Position numbers and translations under genes: made by a program | Shown: piece after piece, positions 1 through 6,584 of the stretch | How the letters are laid out: the number at the start of each line of letters is the position of its first letter | Position numbering within the stretch: the stretch's first letter is position 1 | Source: Clostridia bacterium | Lineage (GTDB): Bacteria > Bacillota > Clostridia > Peptostreptococcales > Anaerovoracaceae | Assembly (NCBI GenBank): GCA_900754795.1 | Contig: CAAEEA010000022.1 | Coordinates: forward strand, 1 to 11,880 | DNA length: 11,880 nucleotides | Direction: 5' to 3' | The notes under the pieces: model-generated | What the model was told of the DNA's origin: nothing | Databases searched by the model: none | What the model saw: only the letters and a program-made list of their open reading frames with translations

Positions 1-1
1 G

Positions 2-247
2 TGTTTCCTGATTTTCGCGTTTCTGATGTATTTTTCAGACCGCCGCAGAACATTCCGCGGGCAGATCATCTGTCTTTACGGAGTCCTCTATTCCGCGGAA
101 AGGTTTTTAGTCGAGGGTCTGAGGACGGACAGCCTCATGATAGGGCCTCTGCGCCAGGCTCAGGTAATAAGTCTCGCGATTATAGCCGGATGTCTGATAT
201 TGTATTTCGTTTTCCGAAAAAGGGAACAGATTCAAAATAAAGTGTAA
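2..247 (+). CDS. lgt: Prolipoprotein diacylglyceryl transferase, C-terminal part (partial)
   Basis: Only the last 81 codons are inside the window; the 5' end lies to the left. Lgt is an integral membrane enzyme that moves diacylglycerol from phosphatidylglycerol onto the lipobox cysteine of prolipoproteins. The visible part starts in a hydrophobic helix (CFLIFAFLMYF), then has the family's C-terminal signature: G-x-I-x-x-LYG-x-x-YSAERFLVEGLRTDS, then a PLRQAQVISL segment leading into the last membrane helix, and a short basic tail ending in KV. The pattern of E-x-x-R-x-D followed by a Q-x-x-S segment is typical of Lgt. The stop is 11 nt before ychF, so the two are probably co-transcribed. The assignment is firm despite the truncation. 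Confidence 0.9.
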   Translation, partial: CFLIFAFLMYFSDRRRTFRGQIICLYGVLYSAERFLVEGLRTDSLMIGPLRQAQVISLAIIAGCLILYFVFRKREQIQNKV

Positions 248-258
248 AGGAGTTTTTT

Positions 259-1350
259 ATGAAGCTGGGAATAATAGGATTGCCTAATGTCGGCAAAAGC
301 ACCCTTTTCAACGCTATAACAAGAGCCGGTGCCGAGGCGGCCAATTATCCGTTCTGCACCATAGAGCCAAACGTGGGCGTGGTAACGGTTCCGGATGAAA
401 GGCTCAAAGTCCTCCACGAGATGTACAATTCAAAAAAGACCATATATACCACCATTGAATTCTGTGACATAGCCGGTCTCGTCAAGGGCGCTTCCAAAGG
501 CGAAGGCCTTGGCAATAAATTTCTCGGACATATCCGGGAAGTCGACGCCGTCGTCCACGTTGTGAGATGTTTTGAAGACCAGAACATAGTACACGTCGAC
601 GGCCGCATAGATCCGGCCGCAGATGTGGATACGATCAATACCGAACTGCTGCTTTCGGATATGGAAATACTCGAAAGGCGTATCCAGCGTACCGCTAAGG
701 CGGCCAAGGCAGACAAAAAGATCCAGCCTGAACTCGATCTGCTTCAAAGAGTATACGAATGGCTCGGAGAAGGCAAAAATGCCCGGGCAATGGATCTTGA
801 CGAGGATGAGGCGGCTTTTGTCAAAACCCTCGATCTTCTCTCATACAAGCCTGTCATCTATGTCGCTAATGTTTCCGAAGAAGACGCCGCTTCAGAGTCC
901 AATCAGTACATAGACAGGCTCCGGGAACTGGCTCTTTCCGAAAAGTCTCAGGTCGTGGTAATATGCGCTGAGATAGAAGCGGAGATGGCAGAGCTCGACG
1001 AAGAAGAAAAAGCTCTTTTCCTCGAAGAGATGGGCATTGAAGAATCCGGCCTTGATAAACTTATTAAAGCCTCTTACTCCCTTCTGGACCTCATTTCTTT
1101 CCTTACGGCGGGAGAACCGGAAGTCAGAGCATGGACCATCAAACGGGGCACCAAAGCGCCGCAGGCCGCGGGCAAGATACATACCGATTTTGAAAAAGGT
1201 TTTATCAGGGCAGAAACCATTGCCTACGACAAACTCATAGAATGCGGAGGCAATCTTGCCACAGCTAAAGAAAAAGGCCTTATCCGGTCAGAAGGCAAGG
1301 ATTATGTAGTAAAAGACGGAGATGTAATGCATTTTCTTTTCAACGTATAA
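259..1350 (+). CDS. ychF: YchF/OLA1-family translation-associated ATPase
   Basis: A full-length 363-aa Obg-like P-loop protein of the usual YchF size. YchF binds ribosomes and hydrolyses ATP in preference to GTP. The P-loop is GLPNVGKST at residues 7-15, the Walker B/G3 region is DIAGLVKGAS from D70, and GEGLGNKFL follows. The fourth nucleotide motif is NVSEED from N204, with Glu in place of the Asp found in true GTPases, which is the YchF hallmark. Residues about 130-250 form the helical coiled-coil insertion, and the C-terminal TGS-like domain runs from about 278 to 363 (IHTDFEKGFIRAE...GDVMHFLFNV). The start has an AAAGGAG site at 246-252. It follows lgt by 11 nt and ends at a hairpin terminator. 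Confidence 0.97.
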   Translation: MKLGIIGLPNVGKSTLFNAITRAGAEAANYPFCTIEPNVGVVTVPDERLKVLHEMYNSKKTIYTTIEFCDIAGLVKGASKGEGLGNKFLGHIREVDAVVHVVRCFEDQNIVHVDGRIDPAADVDTINTELLLSDMEILERRIQRTAKAAKADKKIQPELDLLQRVYEWLGEGKNARAMDLDEDEAAFVKTLDLLSYKPVIYVANVSEEDAASESNQYIDRLRELALSEKSQVVVICAEIEAEMAELDEEEKALFLEEMGIEESGLDKLIKASYSLLDLISFLTAGEPEVRAWTIKRGTKAPQAAGKIHTDFEKGFIRAETIAYDKLIECGGNLATAKEKGLIRSEGKDYVVKDGDVMHFLFNV

Positions 1351-1357
1351 TGATAGC

Positions 1358-1398
1358 AAAAGGACGGCTCCGGCTCACTGCCGGTCTGCCGTCCTTTT
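1358..1398. terminator. Bidirectional intrinsic terminator between convergent genes
   Basis: AAAAGGACGG (1358-1367) pairs with CCGTCCTTTT (1389-1398), and inside it CCGGC (1370-1374) pairs with GCCGG (1380-1384). This gives a two-part hairpin with an A-tract on one side and a T-tract on the other. It lies just after the ychF stop and overlaps the last codons of the convergent 84-aa gene, so it can serve both strands. The T-tract is five bases for the + strand and four for the - strand, so it is probably stronger for ychF. Confidence 0.8.
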
Positions 1399-1629
1399 TC
1401 CCGCTTCTATTAGTTCTTTCGTTTCTTCATCAGAAAGATTCATTATCAAAGACACGCGCCTTATCTCATCTTCCGCAAAGACAAAATCTTCTTCTGTGCA
1501 TAACTTAGTAAAATCGCTCTTGTTTATCCCGAGGCGTGAAAATGTTATGCTGCCGTCTGCTATCTTCCTGTCATAATGTCTGAAAAAAAGAGTCTTAAAC
1601 TTAATGATCTCTTTCTCTCCCTTTTCCAT
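1375..1629 (-). CDS. Small protein with a possible HTH-like C-terminal module, unknown function
   Basis: An 84-aa protein I cannot assign to a named family. The start is set by an AGGAGG site 7 nt upstream. Residues 28-77 (from ITFSRLGINKSDFTKL to LSDEETKELIEAG) resemble the small helical module that follows other domains in many clostridial proteins, with the pattern IDRKLFSKI...DY.PSK.T...AL.L.LNL.ETE.LL..AG. That module is related to cro/C1-type helix-turn-helix folds. The likeness is from memory of the pattern and is not proven; the helix positions that would contact DNA are not obvious. It overlaps the upstream membrane-protein gene by 29 bp and is the last gene of the coaW operon. Its final codons lie inside the shared terminator hairpin. 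Confidence 0.7.
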   Translation of the reverse strand: MEKGEKEIIKFKTLFFRHYDRKIADGSITFSRLGINKSDFTKLCTEEDFVFAEDEIRRVSLIMNLSDEETKELIEAGKRTADRQ

Positions 1630-2269
1630 TTCTGATCCTCCTGTAGAAATATTCGAGAGCCGCCGTTTCCACGGCAGTCAGTATGACTATCATACCTCCG
1701 CAGTGAAAGAAAAAAGTGTCCGGCAGAATTTTTATCACCGGGTCTGTGTCGGGATTAAACAGCCAGTAGTCATTGTCAAAGAGAACAGAATGCATAAAGG
1801 CAAATGTTCCCTGCCAGTCGGCCAGCATTGCCGCCGCCACACACACGCATACGGTAATTACCAGTATGACAGTATATCTCATCCATCTGACATTTTTCTC
1901 TTTAATTCCTCTGCGAAATCTCGTTACAAGCCACAGCACGAATACGGCAATTCCGGCGGCCGCCATGATCTGCATAGGGATAAAAATATCTTTTACCTCT
2001 TTAAAATGTATCCGTCCCTGTTCTGACATATCCATATCGGGGAATTTAAGTTCTTTTTCGCCGAATATTACGTTATAGTCGATGAGGGCGTCATAATTTT
2101 GTCTGCATTCTTCCGCCGTATATCCCGACTTCTGCGGTATCTGCAAATATCCGATATCAAAATAGTAAACCGGTCTGAACCACACCGTTGCGGAAACTGA
2201 TATGCTGATAATTACAAGAGCGGCAGCGGCCGCTCTGATCATATCAAAAGCTTTGCGGTTCGTTTTCAT
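1601..2269 (-). CDS. TIGR01906/DUF1461 family integral membrane protein
   Basis: A 222-aa protein with about four membrane helices (roughly residues 10-30, 98-117, 131-150 and 187-207). The extracytoplasmic loop after helix 1 carries FRPVYYFDIGYLQIP and a later GRIHFKEVKDIF (85-96). The loop between helices 3 and 4 carries the strongly patterned FMHSVLFDNDYWLFNPDTDP (158-177), followed by VIKILP. These two blocks are what I recognise as the DUF1461/TIGR01906 family, whose function is not known. The ATG overlaps the coaW stop as ATGA and there is no strong ribosome site, which suggests translational coupling. The 3' end overlaps the next gene by 29 bp. Confidence 0.88.
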   Translation of the reverse strand: MKTNRKAFDMIRAAAAALVIISISVSATVWFRPVYYFDIGYLQIPQKSGYTAEECRQNYDALIDYNVIFGEKELKFPDMDMSEQGRIHFKEVKDIFIPMQIMAAAGIAVFVLWLVTRFRRGIKEKNVRWMRYTVILVITVCVCVAAAMLADWQGTFAFMHSVLFDNDYWLFNPDTDPVIKILPDTFFFHCGGMIVILTAVETAALEYFYRRIRNGKGRERDH

Positions 2270-3114
2270 TTCTCAGCGACCGGATGAAGACAGGCTTTTC
2301 GCGCCAGCGCGGTGCCTATGGCGGTACCGTATTCGCCGTCTTCAGGTATTATGAAGTTCACGCCGGGGTACATGGTCTTTATCATTTCACATACGCTCCA
2401 GCATTCCGGGAAATTTATCAGGTTGCCTATGAGAACAAAATCATTGATGTCTGTACCGTTGGCAATAAGGACAGCGGTCTGGCATATCGTCTCTATGACC
2501 ATATGCACTATGCCGGCAGCCTTGTCCTCACAGTTGGCTCTCGAAGACGCCTTGCCGAAATTAGACGCGGTTATCTGAAGATCAAGCCCCGGAAGTGGTC
2601 TCTCGGAAATATCTCCGATACGCAGATCTATGTTGCCTACCTCGCCGCCGGAAGCCAGCTCCCTTATTTTTTTCGCGTCATTTGTGTTAAGCATCAGTTT
2701 GGAAAGTCCGGTGATCGTTCCTCCTCCGATCCCTATTCCTCCAAGGTGGCGTGGTTTGCCGTCACGTACTTCTACAAAAGATGTTCCTGTTCCCATGCTT
2801 ACGACCATGAACTCTTTTTTGCCCTGAGCAAAATAACCGCCTCCCACTCCGTTGGCTGAAAACTCATCGACCTTATATGTAGGAAGCCCGTAAATGTTCT
2901 GTCTTATGGCGCTGCATCCGACGCCTGTCAGATTAACCTGCTCTATATCTTCAAGCTGAAGTCCGTTGTCATAAAGGAACTTGCCGAAAGCGCCGAAAAG
3001 TGACGCGACAGCGCTGTCCGCGGAAATCTGAACGGGAATGAGCATCCTGTTATCTCTGAAACCCGCGATCTTGGTGGTACTTCCGCCTATATCTATCCCT
3101 ACTACTATACCCAT
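2266..3114 (-). CDS. coaW: Type II pantothenate kinase (CoaW/Fumble-type)
   Basis: A 282-aa ASKHA-fold kinase, expected to phosphorylate pantothenate in the first step of coenzyme A synthesis. Visible motifs: phosphate-1 loop DIGGSTTK (8-15), TGVG (63-66), DEFSANGVGGGYF (83-95; E84 is the likely catalytic base by analogy with the staphylococcal enzyme), the phosphate-2 segment VSMGTGTSFV (105-114), GGIGIGGGTITGL (125-137), the adenosine-side LIGN (228-231) and GEYGTAIGTAL (260-270). Length and motif order match the bacterial type II enzymes, which are typically not inhibited by CoA in the way type I (CoaA) is; that property is a family expectation and cannot be seen here. The ribosome site is AAAGGA 6 nt from the ATG. 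It is the first gene of a three-gene operon. Confidence 0.93.
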   Translation of the reverse strand: MGIVVGIDIGGSTTKIAGFRDNRMLIPVQISADSAVASLFGAFGKFLYDNGLQLEDIEQVNLTGVGCSAIRQNIYGLPTYKVDEFSANGVGGGYFAQGKKEFMVVSMGTGTSFVEVRDGKPRHLGGIGIGGGTITGLSKLMLNTNDAKKIRELASGGEVGNIDLRIGDISERPLPGLDLQITASNFGKASSRANCEDKAAGIVHMVIETICQTAVLIANGTDINDFVLIGNLINFPECWSVCEMIKTMYPGVNFIIPEDGEYGTAIGTALARKACLHPVAEK

Positions 3115-3159
3115 GTTTTATCCTTTCGTATTGCAGTTTTTTTAACAATTAACTTAAAT

Positions 3160-3188
3160 ATTATACCACACATACGACGGGTTGTTAA
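3160..3188 (-). promoter_or_regulatory. Sigma-A promoter of the coaW operon
   Basis: On the - strand there is TTAACA (3183-3188), exactly 17 nt of spacer, then a perfect TATAAT (3160-3165) preceded by TGG, which makes an extended -10 (TGnTATAAT). It lies about 46 nt upstream of the coaW ATG, with an AAAGGA ribosome site in between (3121-3126). No operator or riboswitch is apparent in the short leader. Confidence 0.85.
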
Positions 3189-3206
3189 CCCCTTTTTTGA
3201 TATTTT

Positions 3207-3233
3207 AAAACCCGGCGCGATATCCGCGCCGGG
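3207..3233 (-). terminator. Intrinsic terminator of the P-type ATPase gene
   Basis: A perfect 9-bp GC-rich stem, CCCGGCGCG (3211-3219) with CGCGCCGGG (3225-3233) and a 5-nt loop, followed on the - strand by TTTT (3210-3207). It lies 43 nt past the ATPase stop and just upstream of the coaW promoter, so it separates the two units. Confidence 0.85.
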
Positions 3234-3275
3234 TCTCTTATCATGATCCTGTGTTCCGAATACTGTCTGATATTT

Positions 3276-5930
3276 TTATTTTCCGCTCTTTGAGGCCATG
3301 ACTTTTCTCTCGATAAGCTTAACAATCTCAACGATAGGAATAACGAGGAATGCCAGGAAGAGCGCGATAGCAAATTCTTCAAGGCTTATGTGCTCGAATT
3401 CAAAGGCCTTTTCGAGGAACGGAACGTATATTACGAGAGTCGTTGCCACAAGGCTGGCAATTCCCGCCCATGTAAGCGCCGGATTGAGATGCTTGATATG
3501 GAACAGGCTTCCTCTCTGGGAACGCATGTTGAAGCTGTGGAATATCTCCGCCAGTGACAGGGTGACAAACGCCATGGTAGTACCGTCCGGGCTGGTGGTT
3601 ATTTCCCATACTCCCGATTCATAGTAATGACCGATGAAGTAAGCAGCCAGTGTAAGTCCGGCAAGTATAACACCCTGATATATCATGTCAAATCCCATAC
3701 CGCCGGCAAACACGCCTTCGGTAGTCTTTCTCGGGTTTCTCTTCATGATATCGTCTTCCGGTCTTTCTACGCCGAGAGCAAGAGCCGGGAAGCAGTCGGT
3801 TATCAGGTTGATCCACAGCAGGTGTACCGGCTGAAGTATTGTAAATCCAAGCATGGTAGCGACAAATATGGTGATGACCTCACTCATGTTGGAAGCGAGA
3901 AGGAACTGTATAGCCTTACGTATATTGTCATAGATTCTTCTTCCCTCTTCAACAGCTCCCACTATGGTAGCAAAGTTATCATCAGCAAGCACCATATCGG
4001 CAACGTTCTTGGTTACGTCTGTACCGGTGATACCCATGCCTACGCCTATGTCGGCTGACTTGATGCTTGGAGCGTCGTTAACGCCGTCTCCTGTCATAGC
4101 GGTAACGTAGCCTTTCTTTTTCCACATATTTACTATGCGGGTCTTGTGCTCAGGCTGTACACGGGCATAAACGCCGATGTGTTCGATTTCTTTTTCAAAG
4201 GTCTCATCATCCATCTCGTTGAGCATGGCTCCTGTAATGGCTTTTCTGTCTCCGTCAAGGATACCCAGCTCTTTGCCTATAGCCGCGGCTGTATCGACAT
4301 GGTCTCCCGTAATCATTACAGGAATAATTCCCGCGCTTCCGCATTCTTCAATGGCAGCCTTTACTTCAGGTCTCACAGGATCGATCATCCCGACAAGCCC
4401 TATAAAGCAGAGTTCGTTTTCAACGGTCTCAGCCGATACTTTCTCCGGCATCTTATCATATACCTTATAAGAAGCCATCAGGACTCTGAGAGCCTTGTCC
4501 GCCATATTTTTGTTGGCGGCAAGGATATTGTCCTTATCCTGATCAGTTATCGGTCTCATCTTGCCATTGTCAAGGATGAGGGAACACTTCTTGAGTACTT
4601 CGTCAGGAGCGCCTTTGGTATACTGGATAACCTTGCCGGACTCGCTGTCCTCGTGGAGAGTGGACATCATCTTACGTCCGCTGTCAAAAGGAACTTCCTG
4701 CTCTCTCGGCATGATTTTTTCTGTTTCTCTCTTGTCTATTCCCAGCTTGGCCGCATAGTTAACGAGAGCGCACTCAGTCGGTTCGCCGGTGGCGGTATCG
4801 TCACCCGGCTCAATGACAGCATCGCAGCAAAGAGCCATCGCTTTTGCCAGAAGCATCTCGTCATCTCCGTAATGATCCACTACCGTCATCTTGTTCTGAG
4901 TCAGAGTACCGGTCTTGTCCGAGCATATTATCTGAGCGCAGCCGAGAGTCTCAACGGCAGTCAGCTTACGGATGATGGCGTTTCTCTTACTCATGTTGGT
5001 AACGCCTATCGAAAGTACGATAGTAACGACCGCGGCAAGACCTTCAGGTATCGCCGCTACGGCAAGGCTGACAGCGACCATAAACGTATCGAGTACAACT
5101 TCGCCGTCAATAGCGCCTGCTCTCAGCAGGCTTACGGCAAATATGATTACACATATTACCAGTACCAGCACGGTAAGGATCTTGCTGAGCTGAGCCAGCT
5201 TGATCTGGAGCGGTGTCTTGCCGTCTTTTGCCTGAGCAAGAGCATCGGCGATCTTACCCATCTCTGTATCCATGCCGGTATCGCATACGACAATCATACC
5301 GCGTCCGTATACCACGGTGCTTCCCATGTATACCATGTTCTTGCGGTCGCCCAGAGGCACTTCTTTTTCACCGTCCAGTGAAAGAACCTCTTCTGTCTTG
5401 TCAACAGGCACGCTCTCTCCTGTCAGAGCGGCTTCTTCTATTTTCATGCTGGCGCACTGGATTATCCTTCCGTCGGCAGGGACCGCGTCACCTGCTTCGA
5501 GAACAACGATGTCTCCTTTTACCAGATCTTCACTTTTTACAGTAGTGAGTTTGCCGTCTCTGTAAACCTTGCTGGTGGCCGCGGCCATTTCCTGCAGGGC
5601 TTCGATGGCTTTTTCGGCTTTGCTTTCCTGGTAAACACCCAGTATGGCGTTGATGATAACTACCGCCATGATGATGATTACATCGGCAAAGCTTTCGTTT
5701 GCATAAAACGATGTTACGCCAGAAATCGCCGCTGCTACGATCAGGATGATAATCATAGGATCGGCAAACTGCATCATGAGCTTCTTGAAAAGAGAATCTT
5801 TTGGAGGCTCTTTCAGTTTGTTCTTGCCGTCACTTTGCAGACGGGCGGCGGCTTCCTGAGAACTCAGGCCTTCGGTGGTAGCTTTTACTTCGGACAGTGT
5901 TTCTTCCACGGTCTTTAAGTAATACTGCAT
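3276..5930 (-). CDS. Calcium-type (P2) cation-transporting P-type ATPase, probable Mn2+/Ca2+ exporter
   Basis: A complete 884-aa P2-type pump. In order: N-terminal cation ATPase domain (1-50); M1-M2 (about 55-102); actuator with TGES at 170-173; M3-M4 with AAIPEGLAA (292-300); phosphorylation motif SDKTGTLTQNK (337-347), phosphorylated at D338; nucleotide-binding KGAPDE (439-444); TGDH (541-544); hinge TGDGVNDAPS (613-622); then M5-M10. Ion-site residues match the SERCA pattern: E296 in M4, N681 and E684 in M5 (ASNMSEV), N708 and D712 in M6 (WINLITDCFPA), and E795 in M8. This supports divalent Ca2+/Mn2+ transport rather than Mg2+ or Na+. The leader carries a likely Mn2+ riboswitch, which favours Mn2+ export as a main role, as known for riboswitch-linked P-type pumps in lactic acid bacteria. 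The ribosome site is GGAAAGGAA at 5941-5949. Confidence 0.93.
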   Translation of the reverse strand: MQYYLKTVEETLSEVKATTEGLSSQEAAARLQSDGKNKLKEPPKDSLFKKLMMQFADPMIIILIVAAAISGVTSFYANESFADVIIIMAVVIINAILGVYQESKAEKAIEALQEMAAATSKVYRDGKLTTVKSEDLVKGDIVVLEAGDAVPADGRIIQCASMKIEEAALTGESVPVDKTEEVLSLDGEKEVPLGDRKNMVYMGSTVVYGRGMIVVCDTGMDTEMGKIADALAQAKDGKTPLQIKLAQLSKILTVLVLVICVIIFAVSLLRAGAIDGEVVLDTFMVAVSLAVAAIPEGLAAVVTIVLSIGVTNMSKRNAIIRKLTAVETLGCAQIICSDKTGTLTQNKMTVVDHYGDDEMLLAKAMALCCDAVIEPGDDTATGEPTECALVNYAAKLGIDKRETEKIMPREQEVPFDSGRKMMSTLHEDSESGKVIQYTKGAPDEVLKKCSLILDNGKMRPITDQDKDNILAANKNMADKALRVLMASYKVYDKMPEKVSAETVENELCFIGLVGMIDPVRPEVKAAIEECGSAGIIPVMITGDHVDTAAAIGKELGILDGDRKAITGAMLNEMDDETFEKEIEHIGVYARVQPEHKTRIVNMWKKKGYVTAMTGDGVNDAPSIKSADIGVGMGITGTDVTKNVADMVLADDNFATIVGAVEEGRRIYDNIRKAIQFLLASNMSEVITIFVATMLGFTILQPVHLLWINLITDCFPALALGVERPEDDIMKRNPRKTTEGVFAGGMGFDMIYQGVILAGLTLAAYFIGHYYESGVWEITTSPDGTTMAFVTLSLAEIFHSFNMRSQRGSLFHIKHLNPALTWAGIASLVATTLVIYVPFLEKAFEFEHISLEEFAIALFLAFLVIPIVEIVKLIERKVMASKSGK

Positions 5931-5949
5931 TTTTCTTTTCTTCCTTTCC

Positions 5950-5979
5950 GGTTAAAGTCAACAAAAAAAGACTTTCACC
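5950..5979 (-). promoter_or_regulatory. Alternative hairpin next to the ATPase ribosome binding site
   Basis: On the - strand GGTGAAAGTC (5979-5970) can pair with GACTTTAACC (5959-5950), with one mismatch and a loop made of the T-tract. The second arm ends one base before the GGAAAGGAA ribosome site (5949-5941). GACTTTAACC is a near copy of the aptamer's 3' strand GACTTTTAACC (6012-6002), so GGTGAAAGTC has two possible partners. Pairing downstream would be an alternative to the terminator; whether it aids antitermination or affects translation is inference. Confidence 0.55.
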
Positions 5980-6012
5980 ACATAATACTGAATAGAATAC
6001 AGGTTAAAAGTC
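5963..6012 (-). terminator. Riboswitch-controlled intrinsic terminator in the ATPase leader
   Basis: On the - strand GACTTTTAACC (6012-6002) pairs with GGTGAAAGTC (5979-5970) over about 10 bp with one bulged A and one G-U pair. Seven T residues follow (5969-5963). The 5' arm is the same segment that closes the aptamer's P1 helix, so the terminator and the ligand-bound aptamer exclude each other. The expected logic is that Mn2+ stabilises P1, the terminator cannot form, and the pump is transcribed. The loop is long (about 22 nt), which is common in such expression platforms. Confidence 0.72.
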
Positions 6013-6098
6013 TCGTTATTTAAGATATTTCCAGATGAAATGATTCACCAGTATGTTGAAAATATCACATCTCATGATGTTAACTACTCCCTTTTACG
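6002..6098 (-). ncRNA. yybP-ykoY (manganese) riboswitch aptamer
   Basis: Read on the - strand, the leader begins with AAAAGGGAGTAG (6095-6084), matching the family's conserved GGGGAGUAG block, and closes with ACGAGACTTTTAACC (6016-6002), matching the conserved GAGACCUUU block. AAAAG pairs with CTTTT to form P1. In between are a P2 hairpin ACATC/GATGT (6080-6067), a P3 helix GATATTT/AAATATC (6066-6060 with 6030-6024), the conserved-looking CAACATACTGG and CTGGA loop strands, and a terminal hairpin GGTGAA/TTCATC (6049-6034). The family senses Mn2+ and precedes Mn exporters including P-type ATPases, MntP and UPF0016 proteins. The gene downstream fits. I judged this by recalled consensus, without a covariance search. 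Confidence 0.82.
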
Positions 6099-6105
6099 AA
6101 TGAAT

Positions 6106-6134
6106 ATTTTATTATATTTCAGGAAAAAAGTCAA
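6106..6134 (-). promoter_or_regulatory. Sigma-A promoter of the riboswitch-ATPase transcript
   Basis: On the - strand TTGACT (6134-6129), a 17-nt spacer, and TAAAAT (6111-6106). The predicted transcript starts around 6099-6101, only a few bases before the aptamer's P1 helix, as expected for a compact riboswitch leader. The -35 box lies just 4 nt past the stop codon of the last gene of the upstream pilus-like operon. Confidence 0.8.
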
Positions 6135-6138
6135 CTGT

Positions 6139-6216
6139 TTAAAATGATTTTGCGCTGAAAATAAACATCTGTCCCATAAGTATCACAAGTCCGACGGTAA
6201 TAATAAAGTTTTTCAT
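6139..6216 (-). CDS. 25-aa hydrophobic peptide, last gene of the Tad-like operon
   Basis: A tiny reading frame of one hydrophobic helix. It begins MKNFIITVGLVILMGQMF and ends in SAKSF. Its ATG overlaps the stop of the preceding gene as ATGA (6213-6216), the classic sign of coupled translation. The start resembles the 59-aa and 50-aa proteins of the same operon, which begin MKNLIIIIGTILLG and MKDLIVIIGTVILG. This suggests a shortened relative of the same membrane or pilin-like segment. There is no good independent ribosome site. It may be a real microprotein of the assembly machine or a decayed paralogue; the overlap and the N-terminal similarity are the only support. Confidence 0.5.
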   Translation of the reverse strand: MKNFIITVGLVILMGQMFIFSAKSF

Positions 6217-6584
6217 TCAGTTCCGGCGCCCCTTTCCTGTTTTAGTTCCCCGGAAGTTCTGTATTCTGTCATATTCTGTTCTTCTGGGATTCCAAGGAAA
6301 GCTCCGCAGGCGATGACGTTTTTCACCGGCAGGCTTACTTCATAACCGGTTTCATCTATTGTCACATCTACTTCACTTATATTGCATCCCCACAGCCCGG
6401 ACATCTCTTTCCGCAGTTCTTTTGCCATTTTATCTTCGTCTCCGGCAGCCGTTTCCCCCGCTGCGCGGCGACATATCGCTTCGGCCGCGGCGCTTTTGAC
6501 AGCGAAGCTCTGATCAGCCGCAAATTGCAGAACAAATGTCATCAGTATCATCAGGGAAGCCGCGGCGGTTATAAGTTCTTTCAT
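6213..6584 (-). CDS. Pilin-like protein with N-terminal helix, Tad-like operon
   Basis: A 123-aa protein with one N-terminal hydrophobic helix (about residues 4-22, ITAAASLMILMTFVLQFAA), an alpha-helical stretch with many Ala and Glu (about 30-62), and a small soluble domain with beta-like segments (SEVDVTIDETGYEVSLPVKN, about 70-89). Two cysteines in the soluble part (C67 and C92) could be noteworthy if exported. This arrangement resembles TadE-type or minor pseudopilins, but there is no recognisable prepilin peptidase leader, so the label rests on shape and context. The ATG overlaps the preceding stop by one base (TGATG), with a GAGG site upstream, and its own stop overlaps the next tiny gene. 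Confidence 0.75.
   Translation of the reverse strand: MKELITAAASLMILMTFVLQFAADQSFAVKSAAAEAICRRAAGETAAGDEDKMAKELRKEMSGLWGCNISEVDVTIDETGYEVSLPVKNVIACGAFLGIPEEQNMTEYRTSGELKQERGAGTE

Noticed and set aside
2284..2859. A 191-codon + strand frame opposite coaW
   Set aside because: Shadow of the pantothenate kinase gene; no ribosome site and no known motif.
4146..5381. A 411-codon + strand open frame opposite the P-type ATPase gene
   Set aside because: It is antisense to a strongly conserved ATPase with all its motifs, its composition is rich in Ser, His and Tyr, as is common in shadow frames, and it has no recognisable domain.
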